Shown: piece by piece, positions 29,540 through 38,629 of the stretch | How the letters are laid out: the number at the start of each line of letters is the position of its first letter | Position numbering within the stretch: the stretch's first letter is position 1 | Assembly (NCBI RefSeq): GCF_002135235.1 | Contig: NZ_NEGB01000005.1 | Span: forward strand, 124,001-188,000 | DNA length: 64,000 nucleotides | Origin: Acinetobacter silvestris | Lineage (GTDB): Bacteria; Pseudomonadota; Gammaproteobacteria; Pseudomonadales; Moraxellaceae | Direction: 5' to 3' | Program-made: the position numbers and the translations under genes | Notes under the pieces: generated by a model | Database searches by the model: none | Told to the model about the DNA's origin: nothing | The model's input: the letters and a program-made list of their open reading frames with translations, nothing else

Positions 29540-30589
29540 TTATGGTAATAATCCGATGCCTTGTAAACCTGCATCCTCAACAAAACCAAACATTAAGTTC
29601 ATATTTTGCACAGCCTGTCCTGCTGCACCTTTAACCAAATTATCTTGTACCGATAAAACAATCAACTTTTTCGGTTGTGGTTTATACAATGCGATTCGTA
29701 ATTGATTAGCACCACGCACCGAACGAGTTTCGGGTGAGCTATTCGCAGGCATCACATCTACAAACTGCTCATTTGCATAGAACTGTTCATATAAACTTTG
29801 CAAATCGGTTGCATCACCAGCCTCGGTTAAATCAACATAGATCGTACTCAGCATGCCACGAATCATAGGCACTAAGTGCGGTACAAAAATAATGTGATCA
29901 AACACACCCGTTTGACCTGAAATATTTTCCAATGCTTCAACAATTTCAGGATGATGACGATGACCAGCAACGCCATAAGCTTTAAAGTTATCTGCATTTT
30001 CAGAATAAATCATACCTAAACTAGCTTTACGACCTGCACCTGAAACACCTGATTTTGCATCAATAATAATACTTTCAGGTTTAATTAGTGTTTCAGCTTG
30101 TTTAAATAATGGCGCTAAACCCAGTTGTACCGTGGTTGGATAACAACCGGGATTGCCCACAACATTGGCTAGTTTAATTTTGTCACGGTTTAACTCTGAT
30201 AAACCATAAACAGAATCTTTTAAAATTTCTGGACAGCTATGCTCTAAACCATACCATTTTTCAAATTGTGCTAAATTTTGGAATCGGAAATCTGCAGCTA
30301 AATCGATAACTTTGGTCTTTGCTGCAACCAATTCAGTAGCATGTTTCATTGCCACGCCATGTGGTGTTGCAAAAAATACAACATCACATTTTTTTAGTTC
30401 ATCAATATTTAAATCTGAATAGCAAAGTTCGGTGTGACCACGCAGGCTTGGGAACATGTCATCAACACGACGGCCATTTTCAGTTCGTGAAGTCAGTACA
30501 TTAACTTGTACATTTGGGTGTCGTAGTAAAAGACGCAACAATTCAACGCCTGTATAACCTGTGCCGCCGACAATACCAACTGAAATCAC
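29540..30589 (-). CDS. argC: N-acetyl-gamma-glutamyl-phosphate reductase
   Basis: NADPH-dependent third step of arginine synthesis. 349 residues. N-terminal Rossmann motif [17 protein letters not shown], and the active-site Cys in GNPGCYPT (about residue 154). The start is GTG with GAGG about 8 nt upstream. It is a single gene here, with no other arg gene adjacent, and lies downstream of the GGDEF gene by 121 bp. Confidence 0.97.
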   Translation of the reverse strand: MISVGIVGGTGYTGVELLRLLLRHPNVQVNVLTSRTENGRRVDDMFPSLRGHTELCYSDLNIDELKKCDVVFFATPHGVAMKHATELVAAKTKVIDLAADFRFQNLAQFEKWYGLEHSCPEILKDSVYGLSELNRDKIKLANVVGNPGCYPTTVQLGLAPLFKQAETLIKPESIIIDAKSGVSGAGRKASLGMIYSENADNFKAYGVAGHRHHPEIVEALENISGQTGVFDHIIFVPHLVPMIRGMLSTIYVDLTEAGDATDLQSLYEQFYANEQFVDVMPANSSPETRSVRGANQLRIALYKPQPKKLIVLSVQDNLVKGAAGQAVQNMNLMFGFVEDAGLQGIGLLP

Positions 30590-30710
30590 GTTCTTTACCT
30601 CAATTCAAAGCATCCATTTCGTAACTGTGCAGTATGACAGGAAGTTGAGGTTTTCTAAACTATTTTGCTTGGTTTTCATTATTTTTTCTCATTACGACGA
30701 CTGGTTCCAT

Positions 30711-31874
30711 CTATCCCTTCATCATTTTTTCATGCGTTTCCAATAAAGTACAATTACGTCCAGCACGTTTCGCTGCATACAATAATTTATCCGCAACCCC
30801 AATAGCATGCGTTAGATCTTGATTTTTCACCTGAGTAAGACCAAAACTGGCTGTGACTGATATTTTTTGCTCTAAAAATAATTCCATTTCAATTGCGGTA
30901 CGAATACGCTCGGAAAGTTGATATGCCACAATTAAATCTTCAACTTGCAATAAAACAATAAATTCTTCACCACCAAAACGTCCAACCAAATCATGTTCAC
31001 GGACATTTTGACTAATAATCAGACCGACTTCATTTAAAATTCCATCTCCAGCCAAATGCCCATAACGATCATTAATTTTTTTAAAATGATCCACATCACA
31101 CATCAACAAAAAATATTTTTTTATAGGCGATTTTACTAAATTTTCTTCAGCATAATCATAAAAACCACGCCGATTCAGCAAATGAGTCAGAGGATCCCGT
31201 GAACGTTCATCTTTTAGTTTTAAAATAATATCTCTCACTAAAGTCCCTAATAGAACCATTGCGAACCACATACTCAGTAAAATACTGGCGGCTAACATCA
31301 TCAACCACCACACTGATTTTGAAAGCATGGCAATCTTAATATCCTCTAAAAAATGAAAAATAATAAGACAACGAATGAAGGTATAAAGCACGATAAATAA
31401 ATATGAAAGATCAACAATTTTATTTAACCAGTCGTTATTCTTATAACCCCGAAACATTGAAACCAAAACTAAGCTGCTTACAGTTGCTATACCGAAATTC
31501 AAAATCAACATACGCATCCACAATTGTTGATCTATATATGAATAATAACTCAGTAAAGCGGTAAGTATCACAATCAAAAACCATGCGACTTTAGAATGTG
31601 CATGTGCTTTTTTTCTTAAAGCCATGGCATATGCACTGGCCCAAGCACCAAATAAATACATCCCCCCCAACACAGGAGCGGCCACATTCAGCTGATCACC
31701 AGACATCAAGCATTGTGCAGCTAAAGAAAATGCAGGAACAATATAACCCACGCCCAACCACAACAAATAATGCGGAGCTTTAAATAAAAAATGACAAATT
31801 AAGAATAGGCTACCCATCAAAATTAGACAGCTAGGGACTATGAGTATGAAATAATGAATATCTGTAAAATTCAA
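30711..31874 (-). CDS. Membrane diguanylate cyclase (GGDEF)
   Basis: Makes c-di-GMP. The N-terminal 215 residues hold about six or seven hydrophobic helices, likely a membrane sensor. The GGDEF domain (about 225-385) has an intact active site GRFGGEEFIVLL and an RxxD inhibitory site (REHD) five residues before it, so product inhibition is expected. The start read here is TTG with a weak RBS; a later Met would cut the first helix. Signal sensed is unknown. Confidence 0.9.
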   Translation of the reverse strand: MNFTDIHYFILIVPSCLILMGSLFLICHFLFKAPHYLLWLGVGYIVPAFSLAAQCLMSGDQLNVAAPVLGGMYLFGAWASAYAMALRKKAHAHSKVAWFLIVILTALLSYYSYIDQQLWMRMLILNFGIATVSSLVLVSMFRGYKNNDWLNKIVDLSYLFIVLYTFIRCLIIFHFLEDIKIAMLSKSVWWLMMLAASILLSMWFAMVLLGTLVRDIILKLKDERSRDPLTHLLNRRGFYDYAEENLVKSPIKKYFLLMCDVDHFKKINDRYGHLAGDGILNEVGLIISQNVREHDLVGRFGGEEFIVLLQVEDLIVAYQLSERIRTAIEMELFLEQKISVTASFGLTQVKNQDLTHAIGVADKLLYAAKRAGRNCTLLETHEKMMKG

Positions 31875-32000
31875 ATTTAAGTTCTTTATTAATATAACGA
31901 CAATGGATAAATAGTTGTTTTAACATAGTACAAATTTTAAATCATTTTTTTATATCTTCTCAATTCATACTTAAAAATATATTTATAATATCATTCAATA

Positions 32001-32681
32001 TTAACAGAACCACCAATATGGCATTGAACTCGTTTTTAATATCTTTTGATGGCTTTTATAAAATATATCATGTTTAGTAACTTCTGCCCAAAATTTTTTA
32101 CTATGATCAAAATGCTTGGTGTGCGCCAACTCATGCACACATACATAACGCGTAATTGTTTGAGGAAATAAAACCAAACCACCGTTCAACATAATATCGT
32201 GTTTAGAGGTACAGCTTCCCCAACGTGTTTTGGGCTGACGGATGCTACATTTACCAAAATTTAAACCAGTTTCAGCACTCACTTGCGCCAAATAAATAGG
32301 CAAATGATGCTTTGCATAAGCAACGATGAACGCTTTTAAATATTGTTCAGGCTGACGATCACTAATCAAAATTAAATGATTTTTAGAATCAAAAATAAAA
32401 GATGGCTTTTGAGGTTGATATTTAATTTGTAGAGGTTGATCTACATTAAATAATTGTAATTCTGTAGGTAAAGTTTGCTCGTTAAATTTTAATTTTTGTT
32501 GTTGCTTCTGCCAAGTTTCACACAACCACTGTTGCGATTGATCCACAAAGTTCTGAATTTGTCTTTGACTACAGAACACAGGAGCTGTTAAACGAATCTG
32601 CGTGGGTTCAACACGTAAGTGCAAACGTGTTGCCCTCACATGTCGAACGATTTTAATTTCAGGTAAATCAGCAAAATTCAT
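32001..32681 (-). CDS. YgjP-like metallopeptidase (SprT/WLM-type)
   Basis: 226 residues of the YgjP/DUF45 group. Zinc motif HELAHTKHFDHSKKFW near residue 180, with the HExxH core and a later His typical of the family. The preceding RWGSC motif (PKTRWGSCTS) is a hallmark. No signal peptide. The biological substrate is not known. It is 23 bp downstream of rpiA on the same strand and probably cotranscribed. Confidence 0.88.
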   Translation of the reverse strand: MNFADLPEIKIVRHVRATRLHLRVEPTQIRLTAPVFCSQRQIQNFVDQSQQWLCETWQKQQQKLKFNEQTLPTELQLFNVDQPLQIKYQPQKPSFIFDSKNHLILISDRQPEQYLKAFIVAYAKHHLPIYLAQVSAETGLNFGKCSIRQPKTRWGSCTSKHDIMLNGGLVLFPQTITRYVCVHELAHTKHFDHSKKFWAEVTKHDIFYKSHQKILKTSSMPYWWFC

Positions 32682-32704
32682 CGAAATTTCAAACCCAACA
32701 ACAA

Positions 32705-33376
32705 TTAAACTGCTGTACGTTCTTCAATTCCATTATCAGTAGCAACAACCGCAATATCTGCTTTTTGAATAGCAAAGATACCGTTACAAACCACACCTGG
32801 AATATTATTCAATGTTTTTTCAAGCTCGAGTGCATTTAAGATATTCAAATTATAAATATCTAAAATCACATTACCATTATCCGTTACTACACCTTCACGG
32901 TAGACTGGATCACCACCAAGTGAAACAATTTTACGCGCCACAGCAGAACGTGCCATAGGAATCACTTCAACAGGAAGTGGGAATTCACGACCCAACTGCT
33001 CAACCCATTTCGAGTCATCCACGATACATACGAATTTTTTCGCAATCGACGCGACAATTTTTTCACGGGTCAGTGCAGCACCACCACCTTTGATCATATG
33101 CATATGACGATCAATTTCATCCGCACCATCGACATAAGCATCTAAACCACCAACATGGTTCATATCCACTACTTCAATGCCTAATTTTTTAAGACGTTGT
33201 GCAGTGGCTTCAGAACTTGCAACCGCTGCTTCTAATTGCAATTCTGGTAATAATTCAATGAGGAAGTTCACAGTACTTCCTGTACCTACACCCAAAATAC
33301 CGCCCTTCGGCAAGTGCTTTAACGCAGCTTTTGCGACAGCTTGTTTCTTTTCATCTTGGGTAGCATACAGACTCAT
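32705..33376 (-). CDS. rpiA: Ribose-5-phosphate isomerase A
   Basis: Interconverts ribose-5-phosphate and ribulose-5-phosphate in the pentose phosphate pathway. 223 residues from the ATG at 33376; a TTG four codons earlier is the alternative. Motifs: [13 protein letters not shown] (about 28), DGADEID (about 83), and [13 protein letters not shown] (about 95) with catalytic residues. Divergent from ilvA, with about 105 bp between starts. Confidence 0.97.
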   Translation of the reverse strand: MSLYATQDEKKQAVAKAALKHLPKGGILGVGTGSTVNFLIELLPELQLEAAVASSEATAQRLKKLGIEVVDMNHVGGLDAYVDGADEIDRHMHMIKGGGAALTREKIVASIAKKFVCIVDDSKWVEQLGREFPLPVEVIPMARSAVARKIVSLGGDPVYREGVVTDNGNVILDIYNLNILNALELEKTLNNIPGVVCNGIFAIQKADIAVVATDNGIEERTAV

Positions 33377-33481
33377 AACTTGGCTCAACTATTTTCGACA
33401 TTTGTTGCTGATTTTACAGCCTAAATGCACAGGGTTTGTTACAATAAAAATCTATTTTAAACTGTTAGATGGAAAATTAAC

Positions 33482-35020
33482 ATGCTGTCTCGTTTGGTTC
33501 GACAAATATTACAAGCAACTGTCTATGATGTTGCAATCGAAACTCCACTCGAAGCAGCGCCACGAATTAGTGAAAAACTAAACAATAATATTCGCTTCAA
33601 ACGCGAAGACTTACAACCGGTCTTTTCTTTCAAACTACGCGGTGCTTATAACCGTATTAGTCAATTACCGAAATCTCAGTTAGAACGTGGCGTTATTACA
33701 GCTTCTGCAGGTAACCATGCGCAAGGCGTAGCTCTATCTGGTCAAAAACTGGGAATCCACGCCATTATTGTGATGCCAAAAACTACACCTGACATCAAGG
33801 TACAAGCGGTAAAACGCTTAGGTGGTGATGTAGTTTTATACGGCGATTCATTTGATGTTGCCAACAAATATGCCATTCAACGTGCTAAAGATGAAGGGCT
33901 AACCTTTATTCCGCCATACGATGATGAATTAGTCATGGCTGGACAAGGTACCATTGCCAACGAAATTTTACGTCAATGGCGTGATGTCGACTATGTATTT
34001 GTGGCTGTAGGTGGTGGTGGTTTAATTGCGGGTGTTGCCGCATATTTGGGCGATGTTGCGCCCCATGTGAAAGTCATTCCTGTGGAATACGATGAATCGG
34101 CATGCCTCAAAGCCGCTTTTGAAGCCAATGAACGTGTGATTCTGCCACAAGTCGGCTTATTTGCCGATGGTACGGCGGTAGCACAAATTGGTGAAAAACC
34201 ATTTCAAGTGATCCAACTCCAAAAATCAGATAATTCAGGGCCAATTGTTGAACGTGATGTCGTTTTGGTCAATACAGATGAAATCTGTGCTGCCATTAAA
34301 GACACTTATGATGAATGCCGTAGTATTGTTGAGCCTTCTGGTGCAATGGCACTGGCAGGCATTAAAAAATATGTTGAACAACATGGTCTAAAACATAAGA
34401 ACATCGTTTCGATTGTGTGCGGTGCCAACATGAATTTTGACCGCCTACGTTATATCGCAGAACGAACAGAACTCGGTGAACGTAAAGAAGCCATTTTTGC
34501 CGTGACCATTCCTGAAGAAAAAGGTTCTTTCCTGAACTTCTGCCGTGCTTTACAAGGTCGTAATATTACTGAGTTTAACTACCGTGCCAGCACTTCAAGT
34601 GCCGCTCAAGTCTTTGTCGGCATTAGTCTCAAAGGTGGCGAAAAAGAACGTCATGACATCCATGAACTCTTACAAGCCCACTATGATGTCGATGATTTAT
34701 CGGATGACGAAGTAGCCAAATTACATATTCGTTACTTGGTTGGTGGACATGCGGATATCGAAAATGAGCGTTTGTTCCGCGTAGAATTCCCAGAACGTCC
34801 GGGTGCGTTATTAACCTTCTTAGAACGTCTTGGGCCAACGCATAATATTACTCTATTCCACTATCGTAATCATGGTGCTGCTGAAGGTCGTGTACTGGTG
34901 GGTCTTGAAGCAACCGATGCCAAACAAAACCCCGATGGTTTAATTGAAACATTGGAAAAAATCACTTATCCATATGCTGAAATTACCAACAATTTAGGTT
35001 ATCAGCGCTTTTTAAAATAA
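33482..35020 (+). CDS. ilvA: Threonine ammonia-lyase, biosynthetic
   Basis: PLP enzyme that deaminates threonine to 2-oxobutanoate, the first step of isoleucine synthesis. 512 residues. The PLP lysine lies in FSFKLRGAYN (about residue 58), the Gly-rich phosphate loop is VGGGGLIAG (about 182), and SAGNHAQGVA is also present. Two C-terminal ACT-like regulatory segments (from about 330) mark the isoleucine-inhibited biosynthetic form rather than the short catabolic one. Confidence 0.97.
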   Translation: MLSRLVRQILQATVYDVAIETPLEAAPRISEKLNNNIRFKREDLQPVFSFKLRGAYNRISQLPKSQLERGVITASAGNHAQGVALSGQKLGIHAIIVMPKTTPDIKVQAVKRLGGDVVLYGDSFDVANKYAIQRAKDEGLTFIPPYDDELVMAGQGTIANEILRQWRDVDYVFVAVGGGGLIAGVAAYLGDVAPHVKVIPVEYDESACLKAAFEANERVILPQVGLFADGTAVAQIGEKPFQVIQLQKSDNSGPIVERDVVLVNTDEICAAIKDTYDECRSIVEPSGAMALAGIKKYVEQHGLKHKNIVSIVCGANMNFDRLRYIAERTELGERKEAIFAVTIPEEKGSFLNFCRALQGRNITEFNYRASTSSAAQVFVGISLKGGEKERHDIHELLQAHYDVDDLSDDEVAKLHIRYLVGGHADIENERLFRVEFPERPGALLTFLERLGPTHNITLFHYRNHGAAEGRVLVGLEATDAKQNPDGLIETLEKITYPYAEITNNLGYQRFLK

Positions 35021-35058
35021 GATAAACCACTATATATTTCAAATATCTAAGCCAAATA

Positions 35059-35088
35059 AAAAAGAACCTCAGTTGAGGTTCTTTTTTT
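35059..35088. terminator. Bidirectional terminator after ilvA
   Basis: AAAGAACCTC and GAGGTTCTTT pair around AGTT with T tracts on both strands, 39 bp after ilvA. The minus-strand T tract suits the small ORF that ends next to it. Confidence 0.85.
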
Positions 35089-35221
35089 AAAACAACATAC
35101 CAAATCGATCGTAGGTAGTAAAAGCTTTGTAATACTCTATCTTTAGAGCATCTTCCTTTTCGCTATATCGATTACGACCAACTTTTATCCAAAACTTACG
35201 AATATGTTTTTCTAATAACAT
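35087..35221 (-). CDS. Candidate 44-residue small protein
   Basis: An ORF too short for usual cut-offs. It starts with ATG at 35221, with GGAAAGG just upstream. It reads as a coherent, charged protein with a basic start (MLLEKHIRKFWIKVGRNR) and ends YDRFGMLF. It stops directly before the hairpin at 35059-35088, which would also terminate this strand. No known family recognised. It could also be the remnant of a longer gene. The remaining bases up to 35404 hold only the leader of the next gene. Confidence 0.35.
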   Translation of the reverse strand: MLLEKHIRKFWIKVGRNRYSEKEDALKIEYYKAFTTYDRFGMLF

Positions 35222-35404
35222 CCTTTCCAAGCAAACCAACTATTTATAACCATCAAATACATAAGTCGTTGGCTGAATCGTGTTTTTAAAGATAAAATAG
35301 AAACATGATTTCAATCACGTGAATACCTATTATATTCTTGATGCCTAATTTCGTGATCATCAAACATCTATCAGATTTTCATTTATAAAAGGATATTTTT
35401 AAAT

Positions 35405-36055
35405 ATGGCACTGTTTGCTGTCATCGGTTTAGGAAGTTTTGGTGGAACAGTTGCCCTAGAACTCACAAAGCTCAATCATGATGTGATCGGAATCGATACC
35501 ATTAAGAAAAACGTGGAAAATATAGCCGATCAAATTAGCCATGCTGTTATTGCCGATGCGACTGATGAGCATGTTTTAAATGAGCTAAATGTCAAAAATT
35601 GTGATGCTGTGGTGGTTGCTATTGGTGAAGATATTGAAGCCAGTATTCTATGTGTATTGCACTTAAAAAACTTAGGGATTGAAAGAATTTTAGTCAAAGC
35701 AAAATCTAAAGCTCATCATATGATTTTGTCACATCTTGGAATTACTAAAATTATTCATCCTGAAGAAGATATGGGGATTCGAATTGCACAGAGCTTGAGT
35801 TTCCCCATGGTTCAACGCTATATGGAACTCAATAACGAGCGCTATATCGTAAAAGCTGAAATTGGTGCTAATCTACAAGGTAAAGAATATCAAACACTCA
35901 TGGAAGAGGCATATGACTTAAAAACACTCTTATTGCAGCGCGGCTCACATGTGCTTTATGAGATTGCACCCGGTACAATTTTACAGGAAAAAGATATTTT
36001 AATTATTGAAGGTCCTGTAGAAATGTTAAGAAAACTTTCGTCCCGTTTCTTATAA
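35405..36055 (+). CDS. K+ uptake regulatory subunit (KtrA/TrkA-type)
   Basis: Cytosolic RCK protein that gates the adjacent K+ channel subunit by binding nucleotides. 216 residues: RCK-N Rossmann domain with VIGLGSFGGTVALEL (about 5-19) and the acidic ribose contact GIDTIKK, then a TrkA-C domain (about 135-216). The single-RCK length fits KtrA rather than the double-length TrkA. AAAGGA lies about 11 nt before the ATG. Next gene after 10 bp. Confidence 0.9.
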   Translation: MALFAVIGLGSFGGTVALELTKLNHDVIGIDTIKKNVENIADQISHAVIADATDEHVLNELNVKNCDAVVVAIGEDIEASILCVLHLKNLGIERILVKAKSKAHHMILSHLGITKIIHPEEDMGIRIAQSLSFPMVQRYMELNNERYIVKAEIGANLQGKEYQTLMEEAYDLKTLLLQRGSHVLYEIAPGTILQEKDILIIEGPVEMLRKLSSRFL

Positions 36056-36065
36056 AGAAGCTTTT

Positions 36066-37418
36066 ATGAAATTTAAAAAAACTGAGCTGATTAATAAAAA
36101 GCAAAATAGCATCAATCTAAGTCCACCCAGTTTACTGGCCCTAGGCTTTTTAAGTTTTATTGTCATCGGTACAATTTTACTCAAACTCCCCTTTGCACAT
36201 CACGGTGAACTGCCTTGGCTTAAAGCACTTTTTACGGCAACATCAGCCGTCACCATTACTGGGCTTTCCGTTGTTAACGTTGGTGAATCTTTTACGCTGT
36301 TTGGTGAAATTATCATCATGATCTTAATCCAATGTGGCGGCTTAGGTTTTATGACTTTTGCCATATTGGCAGCACTCAGCCTATCTTCCAAAGTCGGCTT
36401 AAAACAACAGATTATGGCTCAAGAAACGATTGGACAAACCAGTCTGGCGAGAGCTACCTTTACCGTAAAAGGCGTATTACTGTACTCTTTATTTTTTGAA
36501 GGTGTCGGTACCTTTATCTTAACCATCGCTTGGATGCAACATTATGACTTTGGGCATGCTTTTTTCTATGCCTTATTCTATAGTGTTTCGGCATTTAACA
36601 ATGGTGGATTTTCCTTATTTCCCAATAGTTTAATGAGTTTCTCAGACCAATATATGGTGACATTCACCATTAGTATGTTGTACATCATTGGTGGTATTGG
36701 CTTTGTTGTGTTAATGGATATTAAACGCGCCAAACGCTGGAAAAAATTATCGACCAATAGCAAACTCATTTTATCGACCATTGCAGGTTTAAATCTATTC
36801 GCCTTCATTGTGATTTGGTGTTTAGAGGCCAGCAATCCTCTGACACTTGCTCCCATGTCAGTTGGAGACCAAGCTTTAAATGCATGGTTCCATGCAACTG
36901 TTCCTCGATCTTCTGGCTTTAATAGTGTTGAAGTCAGTAGCATGACCGATGCTTCAGCTTTAGTCACCATGGTACTGATGTTTATTGGCGGTGGTTCACT
37001 CAGTACTGCTGGTGGTATTAAGGTAGGTACCTTTATTATTATGGTATTGAGCGTGATTACCTTTTTAAGGCGTTCTGATGAGTTGACGGTATTTAAACAT
37101 TCTATTCCCTATCACATTACCTTTAAGGCCTTAGCCGTCATTTCTATTACGTTTATGCTGATTTTAGTCGGTTTTTTTGCACTGCTAATTTTAGAACCGA
37201 ATAAACGCTTTCTCGACTTACTCTTTGAAGCTGTTTCCGCAGCCTGCACCGTTGGCTTATCCAGAGGTGTGACCGAGGATTTACGACCTGCTAGTTTAAT
37301 TACACTCATCATGTTGATGTTTGCAGGACGCTTAGGCCCGCTTACTTTGGCTTATTTAATCGCAACACCGAAAAAAAGCAGAGTCAACCACCCAAGTACC
37401 GAAATTCAAATTGGTTAA
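36066..37418 (+). CDS. K+ uptake channel subunit (KtrB/TrkH-type)
   Basis: Inner-membrane K+ translocating subunit, 450 residues. Four M1-P-M2 repeats with the filter glycines visible: TSAVTITGLSVV, SAFNNGGFSLF, GSLSTAGGIKVG and SAACTVGLSRG. The 450-residue length and KtrA-type partner favour a Ktr system, probably sodium-dependent by family analogy. It forms a two-gene operon with the upstream RCK protein. Confidence 0.92.
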   Translation: MKFKKTELINKKQNSINLSPPSLLALGFLSFIVIGTILLKLPFAHHGELPWLKALFTATSAVTITGLSVVNVGESFTLFGEIIIMILIQCGGLGFMTFAILAALSLSSKVGLKQQIMAQETIGQTSLARATFTVKGVLLYSLFFEGVGTFILTIAWMQHYDFGHAFFYALFYSVSAFNNGGFSLFPNSLMSFSDQYMVTFTISMLYIIGGIGFVVLMDIKRAKRWKKLSTNSKLILSTIAGLNLFAFIVIWCLEASNPLTLAPMSVGDQALNAWFHATVPRSSGFNSVEVSSMTDASALVTMVLMFIGGGSLSTAGGIKVGTFIIMVLSVITFLRRSDELTVFKHSIPYHITFKALAVISITFMLILVGFFALLILEPNKRFLDLLFEAVSAACTVGLSRGVTEDLRPASLITLIMLMFAGRLGPLTLAYLIATPKKSRVNHPSTEIQIG

Positions 37419-37430
37419 TAAATTAAGTTA

Positions 37431-37458
37431 AAAAAATCGCTCGATTGAGCGATTTTTT
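37431..37458. terminator. Bidirectional terminator
   Basis: AAAAAATCGCTC and GAGCGATTTTTT form a 12-bp stem around GATT between the convergent K+ channel and pldA genes. Confidence 0.9.
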
Positions 37459-37463
37459 TAGGT

Positions 37464-38612
37464 TTAGAACCAGTTCATCAAGGAAACACCCAAACCAACA
37501 TAGGTAGCTCGATGGTTATAATCAATCAGACTTTCCCCATAGCCATCAAACAATTGAAAATGACCACGTAATTTGCCTTTAATCGGAAAAGCCCAATCAA
37601 ACTGCATCGCACCATGCGAATCATCACCACCTTTAAGCGAGTGGCGTAACATCAATGAAAAATCATGCTCGTTCCAACGATAGAATGCAGTTAAGTCACC
37701 GCGTCCAACATAATCCTTAATATCAGGATTGTTATCATCTTTCGCTGACTCATCCATACGATACCAAGGACGAATCATCATTGCGAAATTTCCTTCTTCA
37801 AAACCTAGGTTCAGCATCACGCGATTCCAACTACGTGACAAAGGATCTGAACGCCCATTCGATTGGTGATTAAAAGTAACTCCCAATAAACGCCCATTCA
37901 AACCTAAAATTTCATAGTTGGTACGAAATATCAGACTTGCTTCAGGTTCATAATTGGTTTCACGAAATGGACGAGACTCTCCAGAATTATAAACTTGCCA
38001 ACGCGAAGACTGAGTATAACCTAACCACACATCACCATTATCACCAATCAAATTTTCAACCGCTTTGGTCTTAAGGGAAATTTGAAATTTCGCTTCCATC
38101 GATTTTAAATTTTGATCTTCCGTCACAGTATTTTGTGGATTTGGGCTGTGTGGAAATTCATTTTTACTACTCGACCAAAATGCAGGTAATAAATACACCG
38201 GCTGATTGGCCCGAATATTCCAAGTGCCTAATTTACTATCCGCTGAAAGTTCCCAACGCTTATCCAACAATGATGTATTTGGATCAATCTTAGGCCCCTC
38301 AACTGCAAACAGACTCCCAACCTTCTGTTCAATTTTATCTTTCAAAGTCACTGGTTCAGTAGCTGGCTGAACCAATGCTTCTGCTGCACGCTTTTCTGAA
38401 ACTAAAACTGGAGCTATAACACCTGACGTTTTAAATATTTTGTCATAACATGCCAAACGATCTGCATTTGACTCTAAAGCAACACATGCTTGCGTACTTG
38501 CAGGGTTAACTTGAGTGGAATCATCTGCTTGCGCGGTAGACACCCAACCAAAATTGAGCATCATTAAGATGCTCAGATTAAGTGGTGTACGTTCAAAAGA
38601 CTTGAACGACAT
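37464..38612 (-). CDS. pldA: Outer membrane phospholipase A
   Basis: Outer-membrane beta-barrel that hydrolyses mislocalised phospholipids, helping keep the outer leaflet asymmetric. 382 residues, about 90 longer than E. coli PldA. The signal peptide ends near AQADD. The extension carries ACVALESNADRLACYDKIF, a Cys motif also seen in Neisseria-type PldA. Catalytic residues in FNHQSNGRSDPLSRSWNR: His249, Ser251 and Asn263. CTGGAG precedes the ATG. The C-terminal Phe fits barrel assembly. Confidence 0.95.
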   Translation of the reverse strand: MSFKSFERTPLNLSILMMLNFGWVSTAQADDSTQVNPASTQACVALESNADRLACYDKIFKTSGVIAPVLVSEKRAAEALVQPATEPVTLKDKIEQKVGSLFAVEGPKIDPNTSLLDKRWELSADSKLGTWNIRANQPVYLLPAFWSSSKNEFPHSPNPQNTVTEDQNLKSMEAKFQISLKTKAVENLIGDNGDVWLGYTQSSRWQVYNSGESRPFRETNYEPEASLIFRTNYEILGLNGRLLGVTFNHQSNGRSDPLSRSWNRVMLNLGFEEGNFAMMIRPWYRMDESAKDDNNPDIKDYVGRGDLTAFYRWNEHDFSLMLRHSLKGGDDSHGAMQFDWAFPIKGKLRGHFQLFDGYGESLIDYNHRATYVGLGVSLMNWF

Positions 38613-38629
38613 ATTTTTCTCCAGAATAT

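Noticed and set aside
31598-31783. Plus-strand ORF inside the GGDEF gene
   Set aside because: It is a shadow frame of the membrane region, with no RBS.
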